Assembly: GCA_026392945.1 (NCBI GenBank)
Contig: JAPLBB010000033.1
Location: forward strand, 1-33,913
Direction of reading: 5' to 3'
Length of the DNA stretch: 33,913 bases
Source of the DNA: Actinomycetota bacterium
GTDB lineage: Bacteria > Actinomycetota > Actinomycetes > Nanopelagicales > Nanopelagicaceae
This document shows positions 24,125 to 33,912 of this stretch, one piece after another. The notes below the pieces were generated by a model. That model ran no database searches. It saw nothing but the letters and a program-made list of their open reading frames with translations, and was not told where the DNA came from. A program made the translations under genes and the position numbers. Every line of letters begins with the position of its first letter. Position 1 is the stretch's first letter.

Positions 24125-24644
24125 CTAAAATTACCAAGATACTGCCAACTCCGGAATTGCTTCTTTCCAACACCTGAGAGACAGATACATTGGCCGCCAG
24201 TAATTCTGGTGTAGTTATTTTTGAATCTCGCTTTGCAATCGCATATATATCAATTACATCTCCCCGGCCAAGACCAAGAGGCATATCTGTAAGTTCAACC
24301 GTAAGTGGGATTAACTTCGAATTCAGTGAATCAGAAGATGAGCTAACTGCTGCTGCTGGAATTAAGTCACCGGCGCTTATTTGTCGTAAAACCACCCCTC
24401 CGATAATTTGTGCGCTGGCTGACAGATAGTTATTAGCTGATTCTGGTAGTAATGCTGAAACCGGCGTAATGTCATTGGTAGTAATTAGTTCTCCGGGTGC
24501 TAACTCGCCTTTTGTCGCCCAAACTAATACGGTTCGATTCGCTTCTTTTGCAATCAAGGTTGCTGCCAACAAAGAAATAATTAGCAGTCCAAGCCCCATT
24601 GCTATTCTTGAATTTTTAATGATTTCAAAATTTGATAGCTTCAT
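24054..24644 (-). CDS. SAF-domain protein, CpaB/RcpC-like
   Basis: 196 residues from the ATG at 24644; a GTG at 24662 is possible. One membrane helix lies near the N-terminus (SRIAMGLGLLIISLLAATLIA, about 13-33). A SAF domain follows: GELAPGELITTNDITPV, then GGVVLRQISAGDLIPAAAV, then LPLGLGRGDVIDIYAI-like text near 120. These mark CpaB/RcpC proteins that sit at the outer face of Flp pilus machines. It is transcribed ahead of the CpaE-like gene. No CpaF, TadB or pilin gene lies nearby, so its system is unclear. Confidence 0.75.
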   Translation of the reverse strand: MKLSNFEIIKNSRIAMGLGLLIISLLAATLIAKEANRTVLVWATKGELAPGELITTNDITPVSALLPESANNYLSASAQIIGGVVLRQISAGDLIPAAAVSSSSDSLNSKLIPLTVELTDMPLGLGRGDVIDIYAIAKRDSKITTPELLAANVSVSQVLERSNSGVGSILVILDDTQILSTLQLLSDSRIIVVRSI

Positions 24645-24728
24645 AACTGCTTTATACCCCACCGCAATACAAGATAAATCATTCGTTCGGACGATCTAAA
24701 AATCAATAAAACAGTCCAATGTGGGCAA

Positions 24729-25169
24729 ATGACAATAACACAATCCGCTTCCGCATTATCTGCAGATGGTAATTCAAAACTGTATTTAGTACCCACCTGT
24801 GATCCAGAGTTTGGACAAGAGTGGTTTCACCCAAAATTTTCACCAATTCCTTCAAATTTAGCGCAGTTACCAGATTTACACTCATGGAGTAAAAGTTTTG
24901 TAATTATTCTTATCGAAGTTTGGTCTGGCAGAAGATCTGTTATGCAACTTGCTAAGAACTGCCATAGATCAGTAATGAATAAGATAATTGAGAAACAAAA
25001 AACGCTAAATATTGAGTGTCAAATTAGAAAGATTTATATAAGTCAGCCAATTGAAGGAGTATTGGAAGTAACAGTTACTTTAAACATAAAAAATCGAGTT
25101 AGATCACTTATCTTGAGATTTGAAGGTGTTGATAAGAAGTGGATCTGTACTGAACTAGATATTATTTAA
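24729..25169 (+). CDS. Rv3235-family protein (DUF6459-like), unknown function
   Basis: 146 residues, soluble. The central segment [20 protein letters not shown] (about 57-76) matches the family's conserved GRRP.xQL motif, and the C-terminal [23 protein letters not shown] fits its closing strand and W-x-C-x pattern. It ends with a four-base overlap onto the convergent secA stop. Family members sit near secA across actinobacteria, including Rv3235 in mycobacteria, hinting at a shared but unknown role. The first 50 residues are low in conservation and proline-rich. Confidence 0.75.
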   Translation: MTITQSASALSADGNSKLYLVPTCDPEFGQEWFHPKFSPIPSNLAQLPDLHSWSKSFVIILIEVWSGRRSVMQLAKNCHRSVMNKIIEKQKTLNIECQIRKIYISQPIEGVLEVTVTLNIKNRVRSLILRFEGVDKKWICTELDII

Positions 25170-27826
25170 GACTGCCCGTGGCACCTCTTGTATTTTTTGC
25201 CAGAATTACATGGGCATGGTGCATTCTTAGAAGTTCCACCGGAAGCGCTTGGTTCGATCTCTGCTGCTGAATATTGAAGTGCAGCAACTGGTGCAGGAGC
25301 CGGCGTTAATCCTTTAGCACCAACTTGATCGCCCTCAACTTGAACTTCAACATTGAATAAGTACCCAACCAGCTCTTCCTTTATTGCGTCCATCATGGCA
25401 GTGAACAAGTCAAAACCTTCTCGTTGATACTCAACCAACGGATCGCGTTGCGCCATTGCACGAAGTCCTATTCCCTCTTGCAAATAATCCATTTCATACA
25501 AATGCTCGCGCCATTTACGATCTAGTACTGAAAGTAAAATCTTGCGCTCAAGTTCACGCATAACCGTTGGCGTTAATTGATTCTCCCGATTTTGGTAAGC
25601 AATCTTAGAATCAGTCAGAATGCGGTCAAGTAAAAACTCACTATCTAGTGCAGAGGTACCACCAATTTCATTTAACAAGTCTTCATAGCTAAATGAGATT
25701 GGAAATAAAGCTTTAAGCGCTGTCCAAAGTGTTTTTAAATCCCAATCTTCAGCTACTCCGTTTGCTGTTGCTGCATTTACATATGCAACTAGTGTTTCTT
25801 CTAAGAACTTTTCAACAAGCTCTTTAATATCAGCACCTTCAAGTACTTCTCGTCGCTCTGAATAAACTACCGTACGCTGCTTATTCATAACATCGTCATA
25901 CTTTAAAACATTCTTTCGCATTTCAAAGTTCAAAGACTCAACCTGAGTTTGAGCTGATTTAATTGCGTTGCTAACGATTTTAGATTCTAAAGGAGTTTCC
26001 GCTGGCATACCTGCTGCGCCTAGGAAACGCTCAACTAATCCAGAATTAAATCTGCGCATAAGTTCATCTTGTAGAGATAAATAGAACCTTGACTCTCCTG
26101 GATCACCTTGCCGACCAGATCGACCGCGAAGCTGATTATCAATACGGCGAGATTCATGACGCTCAGTTCCTAATACATAAAGTCCACCAAGTGAAACAAC
26201 GGTTTCGTGTTCTTTAGCCACCGCATCTTTTTGTTTTGCAATCTCTACCGGCCATGCCTTTTCATACTCTTCTGGAGTTTCTACTGGACTTAAACCTTGA
26301 CGTTGTAATTCAAAGTCAGCCATAAACTCAGGGTTTCCACCCAACATAATGTCAGTTCCGCGTCCAGCCATATTAGTTGCAACAGTTACCGCGCCAATTG
26401 TTCCGGCTCTGGCAATAATTGCAGCTTCACGTTCATGTTGTTTGGCATTTAGAACTTCATGTGGAATGCCGCGGCGCTTTAAAATTCCTGATAACTCTTC
26501 GGATTTTTCAACACTAACTGTTCCAACTAAAACTGGTTGGCCTTTTTTATGCTTTGCAACGATATCTTCAGCTACAGCAGTAAATTTGCCTTCTTCAGAT
26601 TTATAAATTAAATCTGGCTGGTCAATTCGACTCATGATTTTATTGGTTGGAATTGGAATAACACCTAATTTATAAATTTGCATGAACTCTGAGGCTTCAG
26701 TCATTGCGGTACCAGTCATTCCGCTCAACTTCTTATATAGACGGAAGTAGTTCTGTAATGTAATTGTGGCCAGTGTCTGATTTTCGTCTTGTATTTCAAT
26801 TCGCTCTTTAGCTTCAAGTGCCTGGTGTAAGCCCTCGCTATAACGTCGCCCAGCTAACATGCGGCCAGTATGCTCATCAACAATTAACAATTCACCATTC
26901 ATTACTACATAGTCTTTATCTCGCTTGAATAACTCTTTTGCTCGAATTGCGTTGTTAAGATAACCAATCATTGGTGTATTAGCGGATTCATATAAATTCT
27001 CAATACCAAGCGCTTCTTCAACCCGAGTTACACCCTCTTCAAGAATTCCAACTGTCCGCTTCTTTTCATCAACTTCGTAATGAACATTTAGGGAAAGTTT
27101 TCCAACGATATTTGCAAACTCTACATACCATTTAGTTGCTTTATCTGCGGGTCCAGAAATAATTAATGGCGTTCTAGCCTCATCGATTAAAATTGAGTCG
27201 ACCTCATCGACAATTGCAAAATTATGTTCGCGTTGTACGCAATCTGAAAGCGTCCAAGCCATGTTATCTCGCAAATAGTCAAAACCAAACTCATTATTTG
27301 TACCATATGTAATATCTGCTGCGTAAGCCTCGCGTCGTTCTGCCGGTGACATACTTGCAAGAATCACCCCAACTTTTAATCCTAGAAAACGATGTACTCT
27401 TCCCATCCATTCACTATCACGCTCTGCTAAATAATCATTTACAGTAACAATGTGTACGCCTTTACCAGTTAGCGCATTTAAATATGCGGGTAAAGTTGAA
27501 ACTAAAGTTTTACCTTCACCGGTGCGCATTTCAGAGATATTTCCTTTGTGAAGTGCAGCTCCACCCATTAACTGAACATCGTAATGTCTTTGGCCAAGTG
27601 TTCGCTTTGCTGCCTCACGAACAACTGCAAAAGCTTCCGGCAAAATTGAATCAAGACTCTCACCGCTTGTTATTCGTTCTTTAAATTTATCTGTTTTACC
27701 TCTTAGTGCTAGATCATCTAGCGCACTTATTTCGCTTTCAAATTTATTTACCAGACCAGCAATTTTTTCTAACTCTTTAACTGCTCGTCCCTCACCGGCA
27801 CGCAAAACCTTGTCTAATAAACTCAC
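25166..27826 (-). CDS. secA: protein translocase ATPase SecA
   Basis: 886 residues, full length. I start at the GTG at 27826 before [13 protein letters not shown], with GGAGG upstream; a longer open frame to 27907 runs into comF. Domains in order: nucleotide-binding domain 1 with [11 protein letters not shown] (about 100) and [13 protein letters not shown]; preprotein-crosslinking domain; second ATPase domain with [12 protein letters not shown] and [18 protein letters not shown]; helical scaffold/wing; and a C-terminal zinc finger [14 protein letters not shown] that binds SecB-like partners or phospholipid. It drives secretion through SecYEG, including the signal-peptide proteins in this window. 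Confidence 0.98.
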   Translation of the reverse strand: MSLLDKVLRAGEGRAVKELEKIAGLVNKFESEISALDDLALRGKTDKFKERITSGESLDSILPEAFAVVREAAKRTLGQRHYDVQLMGGAALHKGNISEMRTGEGKTLVSTLPAYLNALTGKGVHIVTVNDYLAERDSEWMGRVHRFLGLKVGVILASMSPAERREAYAADITYGTNNEFGFDYLRDNMAWTLSDCVQREHNFAIVDEVDSILIDEARTPLIISGPADKATKWYVEFANIVGKLSLNVHYEVDEKKRTVGILEEGVTRVEEALGIENLYESANTPMIGYLNNAIRAKELFKRDKDYVVMNGELLIVDEHTGRMLAGRRYSEGLHQALEAKERIEIQDENQTLATITLQNYFRLYKKLSGMTGTAMTEASEFMQIYKLGVIPIPTNKIMSRIDQPDLIYKSEEGKFTAVAEDIVAKHKKGQPVLVGTVSVEKSEELSGILKRRGIPHEVLNAKQHEREAAIIARAGTIGAVTVATNMAGRGTDIMLGGNPEFMADFELQRQGLSPVETPEEYEKAWPVEIAKQKDAVAKEHETVVSLGGLYVLGTERHESRRIDNQLRGRSGRQGDPGESRFYLSLQDELMRRFNSGLVERFLGAAGMPAETPLESKIVSNAIKSAQTQVESLNFEMRKNVLKYDDVMNKQRTVVYSERREVLEGADIKELVEKFLEETLVAYVNAATANGVAEDWDLKTLWTALKALFPISFSYEDLLNEIGGTSALDSEFLLDRILTDSKIAYQNRENQLTPTVMRELERKILLSVLDRKWREHLYEMDYLQEGIGLRAMAQRDPLVEYQREGFDLFTAMMDAIKEELVGYLFNVEVQVEGDQVGAKGLTPAPAPVAALQYSAAEIEPSASGGTSKNAPCPCNSGKKYKRCHGQS

Positions 27827-27873
27827 AAAGATCCTCCGCGGGTATCTATAAATTATTGGTAATACTGAGGTGC

Positions 27874-28545
27874 TTATCGTATTAGAGAATTGCGCCCTAC
27901 TGCACACGCTGTCACCACGGCATCAACGGTGATTTTGGCTTCACCCAGGGCCCGAACCCCCTCATGTATTGATGCTCCAGTGGTCACTAGATCATCAATC
28001 AAAATCACCGCACTCTGAGAAATTGGTGAACTTTTCACTATAAACGCATGGCTCATATTTTCTTTTCGTTGTGAGCCATTCAAATCACTCTGATCTTTAA
28101 TCTTCTTGATTGGTTTTAGCAATGGTGAGTAAATGCTATAAATATTTTGTTGATTTAATTGAGATATTACTTCTTGTGCTAAATCTTTAATATGATCTCT
28201 ACCTCTTCTTCTGATTGCACTTAGTTGTGATGGAATTGTTACTAGATTTATTGGCTGAGATATACCTAAATTTAGAATAGCAAAACTTATTGAGCTCGTG
28301 ATGGATCTAGCAATTAACTTAACTGCATCCTTATTGCCTGACTCTTTCGCTGCAAGAATTACCGATGAAGTTGTTTCGTCATATGTGGTAACAAAAAATA
28401 AATAATTATTCTCAATTTTGGATTTATTTGGATTAGCTAGCCAATATTTAGAGCAATCATGGCAAATTTTTGCACCAGTTTTGCCACAGCTTAAGCAAAC
28501 ATTTGGATAGATTAGTTCCTTTAAACTGTGAATCGATTTAAGCAC
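27874..28545 (-). CDS. comF: ComF-family phosphoribosyltransferase-like protein
   Basis: 223 residues. An N-terminal zinc-ribbon ([15 protein letters not shown], about 17-31) precedes a phosphoribosyltransferase fold, with [14 protein letters not shown] near 110 and the PRPP loop [13 protein letters not shown] near 180. ComF proteins support DNA uptake in competent bacteria and are present in the secA-mtrAB cluster of actinobacteria. The start is a GTG at 28545 with no ribosome site; TATAAA five bases upstream could be a -10 of a leaderless transcript. The hpf gene found between comF and secA in mycobacteria is absent. Confidence 0.88.
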   Translation of the reverse strand: MLKSIHSLKELIYPNVCLSCGKTGAKICHDCSKYWLANPNKSKIENNYLFFVTTYDETTSSVILAAKESGNKDAVKLIARSITSSISFAILNLGISQPINLVTIPSQLSAIRRRGRDHIKDLAQEVISQLNQQNIYSIYSPLLKPIKKIKDQSDLNGSQRKENMSHAFIVKSSPISQSAVILIDDLVTTGASIHEGVRALGEAKITVDAVVTACAVGRNSLIR

Positions 28546-28580
28546 ATGCTTTTATAACAGAAGAATCCATCTAAAATAAG

Positions 28581-30137
28581 TTAGTCCACTACCAATGTTG
28601 ATGAAAATCCCTCTGGAATTAAATTAATAGGAAATGATTGAATCAAGTTACCGTGCTGTTTAGGGAGCGTTAACACAAAGTGAGCACCTTGATTCGGTCT
28701 TCCCCAGGCAAGTAATTGGCCTTGGTGAAGTTTTGCATCTTCGAGAGCAATTGACAGTCCTAGTCCGGTACCACCACTTGTCCTTGCTCTTGATGGATCA
28801 GCACGCCAAAAGCGATCAAATAAATGTGGTGCATCTTTTTCATCAAAACCTATACCAAAGTCTCTAACGCCAATTGCAACTTCATTATCACTTTCTTTTA
28901 TTTCAATCTCAATTTTATTTCCCTCACCGTGATCAATAGCATTCGATAACAAATTTCTTAAAATTCTCTCGATTCTGCGTGGGTCTGCTTCAATTTTAAT
29001 TGGGTCTAATGGGGCTGAAATGCTAAATAAGGCCGCTTTACTTGGGTGAAGATAGTCAACAGTTTTTCTCACTAAATTACTTATATCAAAATCAAGTGCG
29101 CCAAGCGATGCTGCTTCAGCATCGAATCTACTTACTTCAAGCAGGTCAGATAGTAAAAGTTCAAATCGATCAATTTGGTTTATTAGCAATTCACTACTTC
29201 TTGCAATATTTGGATCAAAATTTGTTTTTTGCTCATAGATTACTTCGGCAGCCATTCGTAAGGTGGTAAGTGGAGTTCGAAGCTCATGAGAAACATCAGA
29301 TACGAATCTTTGTTGTAGCAACGATAAATTCTCAAGTCTATAAATTTGCTCTTGAATTGAGGCAGCCATCTCATTAAATGATTTTCCTAAAGTTGCTATT
29401 TCATCTTGACTAGATACAGCCATACGGCTCGAAAAGTCCCCTTTAGTAAATTTCTCTGCAACCGCAGCAGCTTGCTGAACTGGCGAAACTACCTGGCGAA
29501 TTAAAAAATGGGTACTTAATGCAATAAGCATTACTAATAAAAATCCAGCGAGAAACAAAATCCAAGTAATTGTCGAAATGCTCTCATACTGTGCATTTAG
29601 CTTAAATAAATAATATATTTCATATACACCAGTTCGCGGAATATTTAATTTGCCACCAATAAGAAATCCAGGGTATTCATTACCGTCTGAGTAACGAATT
29701 ATCGTTCGCTTATCCATTACGGCATCAGAGTTTCTTACTTGTTCTCGGAAAGAGTCTGGGATCGAATCTAAAACTAATAGGGTTGGAACAGTCTGGTAAA
29801 TGTTCTGGGACCTAGGATCGTTTGTAACTGGCAAGAGCACTGTTTCGCGTCCTGAGAGTGAACCATCTTCCCTACTTGAGGTAATAAAATCTGTAACAAC
29901 TTTTTTCAATCCAGAATCATTTTGGAAACGAGCTATATCAAAGTGACCTTGAGCTAAGTAAAGAGCATTTGAAGTCTCAACTTTGGATATCGCTATTTTC
30001 TCATTAATAATTGTCGAGGCAACTCTATTGTGAAGAGTAAATCCGATAACTAACGAAATTAAAATTGAGAACGCAATACTGCTAGACAGTACTTTAAGAC
30101 TAAGTGATTGCTTAATCTTAATCTTGCTAATTAGCAT
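28581..30137 (-). CDS. mtrB: two-component sensor histidine kinase MtrB
   Basis: 518 residues. Two membrane helices (about 18-36 and 190-212) enclose an extracytoplasmic sensor region. A HAMP domain (about 212-262) follows, then the HisKA helix with His284 in FVSDVSHELRTPLTTLR, and a HATPase domain with NLLSNAIDHGEG, VRDFGIGFDEKD and GGTGLGLSIA. MtrB controls cell division, cell-wall and osmotic genes through MtrA. It starts two bases after the mtrA stop. lpqB, which usually follows mtrB and modulates it, is missing between here and comF. Confidence 0.93.
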   Translation of the reverse strand: MLISKIKIKQSLSLKVLSSSIAFSILISLVIGFTLHNRVASTIINEKIAISKVETSNALYLAQGHFDIARFQNDSGLKKVVTDFITSSREDGSLSGRETVLLPVTNDPRSQNIYQTVPTLLVLDSIPDSFREQVRNSDAVMDKRTIIRYSDGNEYPGFLIGGKLNIPRTGVYEIYYLFKLNAQYESISTITWILFLAGFLLVMLIALSTHFLIRQVVSPVQQAAAVAEKFTKGDFSSRMAVSSQDEIATLGKSFNEMAASIQEQIYRLENLSLLQQRFVSDVSHELRTPLTTLRMAAEVIYEQKTNFDPNIARSSELLINQIDRFELLLSDLLEVSRFDAEAASLGALDFDISNLVRKTVDYLHPSKAALFSISAPLDPIKIEADPRRIERILRNLLSNAIDHGEGNKIEIEIKESDNEVAIGVRDFGIGFDEKDAPHLFDRFWRADPSRARTSGGTGLGLSIALEDAKLHQGQLLAWGRPNQGAHFVLTLPKQHGNLIQSFPINLIPEGFSSTLVVD

Positions 30138-30139
30138 GG

Positions 30140-30814
30140 CTAAACTCTAGCCGCTCCCGCCTTATAGCCAACACCTCGAACAGTTAATACATGCTCTGGA
30201 TTATCTGCATCCGTTTCAATTTTAGAGCGCAATCTTTGAACATGAACATTGACCAATCTGGTATCTGCTGCGTGCTGATATCCCCACACCTCACTTAGTA
30301 AAGCTTCCCTGGTAAATACTCGACCAGGTTCTTTTGCTAGTGCAGCTAATAAATCAAACTCTAATCTAGTCAGGGCAATCTCTTGGCCATTTTTAAGCAC
30401 CTTGTGCTCCATCTGATCAATTACTAATGAACCGATTGAAAGTGATCCGACTTTTGTATTGCGACGTAATCTTGTATTTATTCGTGCCACTAATTCTTGT
30501 GGTTTAAACGGCTTGACCATGTAATCGTCAGCACCAGCTTCTAAGCCAAGTACTACATCTTGAGTGTCGCCTTTAGCAGTTAGCATAACAATTGGAACCA
30601 TCGAAGTTTCTCTAATAATTTTACAAACTTGTATTCCATCAATACCTGGCAACATAACATCTAATAAAATTAGATCAGGTGGATTTGAATTAAATAAATC
30701 CATTACTTGGTCACCGCGGTTTACTAAATCAACTTCCATCCCAGCAGCAGTCAGGACGATGCTAAGCATCTCTGCTAAGTCTTGGTCGTCGTCAACAACC
30801 ATGACTAATGGCAT
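30140..30814 (-). CDS. mtrA: two-component response regulator MtrA
   Basis: 224 residues, OmpR/PhoB class. The receiver domain (1-118) has the acidic cluster VVDDDQDL (about 7-13), phospho-acceptor Asp52 in LILLDVMLPG, and the switch lysine in MVKPFKPQELVAR. The winged-helix domain (about 128-222) ends in TVRGVGYKAG. It is nearly identical in layout to mycobacterial MtrA, an essential regulator of cell-wall and division genes. The start codon abuts the S-adenosylhomocysteinase stop (TAA-ATG), so translation is coupled to that gene. Confidence 0.96.
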   Translation of the reverse strand: MPLVMVVDDDQDLAEMLSIVLTAAGMEVDLVNRGDQVMDLFNSNPPDLILLDVMLPGIDGIQVCKIIRETSMVPIVMLTAKGDTQDVVLGLEAGADDYMVKPFKPQELVARINTRLRRNTKVGSLSIGSLVIDQMEHKVLKNGQEIALTRLEFDLLAALAKEPGRVFTREALLSEVWGYQHAADTRLVNVHVQRLRSKIETDADNPEHVLTVRGVGYKAGAARV

Positions 30815-32092
30815 TTAAGAACCGTGTTCCCAGGAGTTCAAGTAGAGCTCTTGTGCTGGCGTAAGAACATCTAATGAAGAACCCATACTCTCAAGTTTCA
30901 GCCTTGCTACATCTTTATCGATACTTACTGGGACATTGTGTAATCCAGCAGTTAAATCTTTCCCAGCTTTTAATAGCCATTCTGCAGTTAAAGCTTGGTC
31001 AGAGAATGACATATCCATCACAGATGCTGGATGTCCTTCTGCCGCGCCTAAGTTTGCCAATCTGCCCTCGGCAATTAGGAGGATACGGCGATTATCTGCC
31101 ATTACATATTCATCTGTTTGATGACGCATCTTTGAATTCTTTTGTTTTGCATTTTTCTCAAGCCATGCCACATCAATTTCAACATCAAAGTGACCAGAGT
31201 TGGCAAGAATTGCGCCATCTTTCATAATTTTAAAGTGTTCATCGCGCAACACATCTCGGTTTCCAGTTACGGTAATAAAAATGTCACCTATCCCCGCAGC
31301 TTTTGTCATTGGCATCACTCGAAAACCTTGCATAAGTGCATCTAAAGCTTTTGTAGGATCGATTTCAGTGATAATAACTTCTGCGCCTAAACCTTTTGCT
31401 CGCTCTGCTACACCTTTTCCGCAGTAGCCGAATCCAGCCACAACAACAATTTTTCCAGCAACTAAAGTATTAGTCGCACGGAAGATTGCATCAAATGTTG
31501 ATTGGCCAGTGCCATAACGATTATCAAACATGTGTTTCGTGTCGGTGTCATTAACTGCGATCATTGGAAACTTTAATGCACCATCTTTGGCCATTTGGCT
31601 TAACCTAATTACTCCAGTTGTTGTCTCTTCGCAACCAGCCATTACGCCTTCGATTAACTCAGTACGAGTAGTGTGCAAAACATTAACTAAATCGCAGCCA
31701 TCATCGAAAACCAATTGCGGCTTGATATCAAGAGCTGAATTTAAATGAGAATAATAACCATCACGATCTACTGCATTTCTAGCAAAAACTGAAATGCCAT
31801 ACTCATAAACAAGTGCTGCAGCAGTGTCATCTTGAGTCGAAAGTGGATTAGATGCGCAAAGTGCAAGATCTGCTCCGCCGGCCTTTAGTGCCAACATTAA
31901 GTTTGCTGTTTCAGTTGTGACATGCATACAAGCTGCAATTCGAATTCCGTTAAATGGTTTTTCTTTTGCAAAGCGTTCTTTAATTTGTGTTAAAACTGGC
32001 ATATTACGAGCAGCCCACTCAATCCGCTTCTTTCCTTCACTGGCAAGTGATGGATTTGCAATGTCGTTTTTAATCGCGGTCGTGGTGCTCAT
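30815..32092 (-). CDS. ahcY: S-adenosylhomocysteinase
   Basis: 425 residues. The substrate region carries IAACMHVTTETANLMLAL; NAD binding is by VVAGFGYCGKGVAERAKGLGA (about 225) and the NRYGTGQSTFDAI loop precedes it. The C-terminus ends in LNSWEHGS, shorter than the KPDHYRY tail of most homologues, as in the shorter archaeal/thermophile-like branch. It splits S-adenosylhomocysteine into adenosine and homocysteine, which links to the transsulfuration gene at 18924. AGGAGAG precedes the ATG. It heads the operon with mtrA and mtrB directly behind. Confidence 0.95.
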   Translation of the reverse strand: MSTTTAIKNDIANPSLASEGKKRIEWAARNMPVLTQIKERFAKEKPFNGIRIAACMHVTTETANLMLALKAGGADLALCASNPLSTQDDTAAALVYEYGISVFARNAVDRDGYYSHLNSALDIKPQLVFDDGCDLVNVLHTTRTELIEGVMAGCEETTTGVIRLSQMAKDGALKFPMIAVNDTDTKHMFDNRYGTGQSTFDAIFRATNTLVAGKIVVVAGFGYCGKGVAERAKGLGAEVIITEIDPTKALDALMQGFRVMPMTKAAGIGDIFITVTGNRDVLRDEHFKIMKDGAILANSGHFDVEIDVAWLEKNAKQKNSKMRHQTDEYVMADNRRILLIAEGRLANLGAAEGHPASVMDMSFSDQALTAEWLLKAGKDLTAGLHNVPVSIDKDVARLKLESMGSSLDVLTPAQELYLNSWEHGS

Positions 32093-32179
32093 TTGCTCTC
32101 CTATGATTTAGTTCTTATCAATGGCTATTAACCAGTTTTAGGGGATAAAGATACCCTGAGTTACGACCATTTATCACCT

Positions 32180-33526
32180 TTAAATCAAGGACAGTACGGT
32201 GTCCCTAATCTTTACCATCTCTTTTTCTGTATCTGCCTCGACATTTAGTCTAAGTAAAGGCTCGGTATTTGATGGTCGAAGGTTAAACCACCAGGTATCT
32301 GCCGTAATTGTTAAACCATCTAACTCATCAACTAGATATTTATCACAGTACTTCTTACGGATAATCTCAATTGATTCCTCTGCATTTTTTACTTTGCTAT
32401 TAATCTCACCACTTGCTACATATCTATTAAATGGGTCAAGCAACTCTGAGAGTGTGTTTTTTGTGGCCATAAGTTCCGTAAGTGCATAAAGTGCTGCCAA
32501 CATCCCAGAGTCTGCACGCCAAAAATTACTAAAATAAAAGTGGCCTGAATGTTCGCCACCAAATATTGCACCAGACTCAGCCATAAGGCTTTTGATATAA
32601 GAGTGACCTACCCGGCTTCGAACGCCAATACCACCATGTTCAGCAATCACCTCTGAAACTGCTTTTGATGAAATTAGGTTATAGATAATAGTTGAGCCAG
32701 GCTTTGTTTTTAACTGGTGAACAGCAATCAGCGATGTTAGCGCTGAAGGATTTACTAATTCGCCTTTTTCGTCAATTAAAAAACATCGATCTGCATCTCC
32801 ATCAAAAGCCAAGCCAATATCAGCTTTCTCTTTTTTTACTCGTTTTTGAAGGTCTTTAAGATTTTTTGCTTCAATTGGATTTGCCTCATGGTTTGGAAAA
32901 TTTCCATCTAACTCAAAGTACATTGGAATTAAGTCAATATTCAACCGCTCCATTACTGCTGGCGCAGTAAAGCCAGCCATGCCATTGCCTGCATCAATCA
33001 CTACTTTTAACTTTCGTTTTTCAAATGCTTTCTTTGGAAAAAGTGAGAGTAAATAATCCACATACTCCTTCAATAAATCTTGGTGTCGCATAGATCCAAT
33101 TGGGCGATTTGAGATTGGAACGCCTTGTTCAATTAATTGGCGAATTTTAACTAAACCAGTTTCTTGACCAATAGGTCGGGCACCACTTTTGCATAGTTTC
33201 ATGCCATTGTATTTTGCTGGATTATGACTTGCAGTAAACATTATTCCTGGCAGGTTTAATTGTCCAGAGGCAAAATAGAGCATATCTGTTGATGCTAAGC
33301 CGATTCTGATTACATCCATACCTTGACTAATAACTCCGTCAGAAAAAGCATCTGCGAGCAGTGGTGATGATGGTCGCATATCTTCGCCAACCACAATCGT
33401 TGCAGGTTCGCGTTCATACTCTAAAAATTTGGCGAACGCGATTCCTAATGAAAATGAAAAATCAGGGGTGATCTCATCCTTAACTAAACCTCTGATGTCA
33501 TAGGCCTTGATGATTTTCTCTAACAT
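32180..33526 (-). CDS. manB: phosphomannomutase/phosphoglucomutase
   Basis: 448 residues, four-domain alpha-D-phosphohexomutase. The phosphoserine is Ser100 in FTASHNPAKYNGMKL. The magnesium loop is DGDADRCF with Asp242, 244 and 246. The sugar-binding loop is GGEHSGHFYF (about 318) and the phosphate-binding loop RPSNTEPLLRLNVEA near the C-terminus. It interconverts mannose 6- and 1-phosphate (or the glucose equivalents) for GDP-mannose and cell-wall glycans. It corresponds to ManB/PmmA (Rv3257c) by context, next to a DUF3499 gene. Confidence 0.95.
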   Translation of the reverse strand: MLEKIIKAYDIRGLVKDEITPDFSFSLGIAFAKFLEYEREPATIVVGEDMRPSSPLLADAFSDGVISQGMDVIRIGLASTDMLYFASGQLNLPGIMFTASHNPAKYNGMKLCKSGARPIGQETGLVKIRQLIEQGVPISNRPIGSMRHQDLLKEYVDYLLSLFPKKAFEKRKLKVVIDAGNGMAGFTAPAVMERLNIDLIPMYFELDGNFPNHEANPIEAKNLKDLQKRVKKEKADIGLAFDGDADRCFLIDEKGELVNPSALTSLIAVHQLKTKPGSTIIYNLISSKAVSEVIAEHGGIGVRSRVGHSYIKSLMAESGAIFGGEHSGHFYFSNFWRADSGMLAALYALTELMATKNTLSELLDPFNRYVASGEINSKVKNAEESIEIIRKKYCDKYLVDELDGLTITADTWWFNLRPSNTEPLLRLNVEADTEKEMVKIRDTVLSLI

Positions 33527-33561
33527 AAGACTCTTAACTTTGAAGTTTTAAAATTTTAAAA

Positions 33562-33912
33562 TTAGTTTGAAGGCAGAACACGTAGGTGACCGCGGCGACC
33601 CAGTTCAGGCTGAATTGATTTATTATTTAAATCGGAATTAACAACTTCTCTTACCGCATTCGCAATTGCCATCAAATCTTCATCTGTTGGGCCAGTGTTG
33701 TAATCAATTACCTCTTCTTTAATTACATTCCAGCCAACTGGAACAGTTAACCGTTCACTATGAACTGCACAGAGATCATAATTATGTGGCTCTGCATAAG
33801 TTGAGAGTGGGCCAAGCACAGCAGTTGAGTCAGAGTAAATATATGTAAGAGTTTTTACAGCAGCACTCACACAGCTTGCTCTTGAACATCTGCGGCCAGA
33901 CAACTTCTTCAT
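33562..33912 (-). CDS. DUF3499 family protein
   Basis: 116 residues, complete: the ATG is at 33912, one base from the window edge. The N-terminal CSRASCVSAAVKTLTYIYSD and the later YDLCAVHSERLTVPVGW are diagnostic of this actinobacterial family; the cysteine/histidine spacing (CxxxxC and CxxH) suggests a small zinc-binding fold. The C-terminal third is polar. Function is unknown, but the gene lies beside manB in many actinobacteria, as Rv3258c does, and probably shares its promoter region. Confidence 0.9.
   Translation of the reverse strand: MKKLSGRRCSRASCVSAAVKTLTYIYSDSTAVLGPLSTYAEPHNYDLCAVHSERLTVPVGWNVIKEEVIDYNTGPTDEDLMAIANAVREVVNSDLNNKSIQPELGRRGHLRVLPSN

Noticed and set aside
32093-32179. 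Possible S-adenosylhomocysteine riboswitch before ahcY
   Set aside because: The 87-base gap is rather short and I could not find the expected paired core; only the ribosome site is clear.
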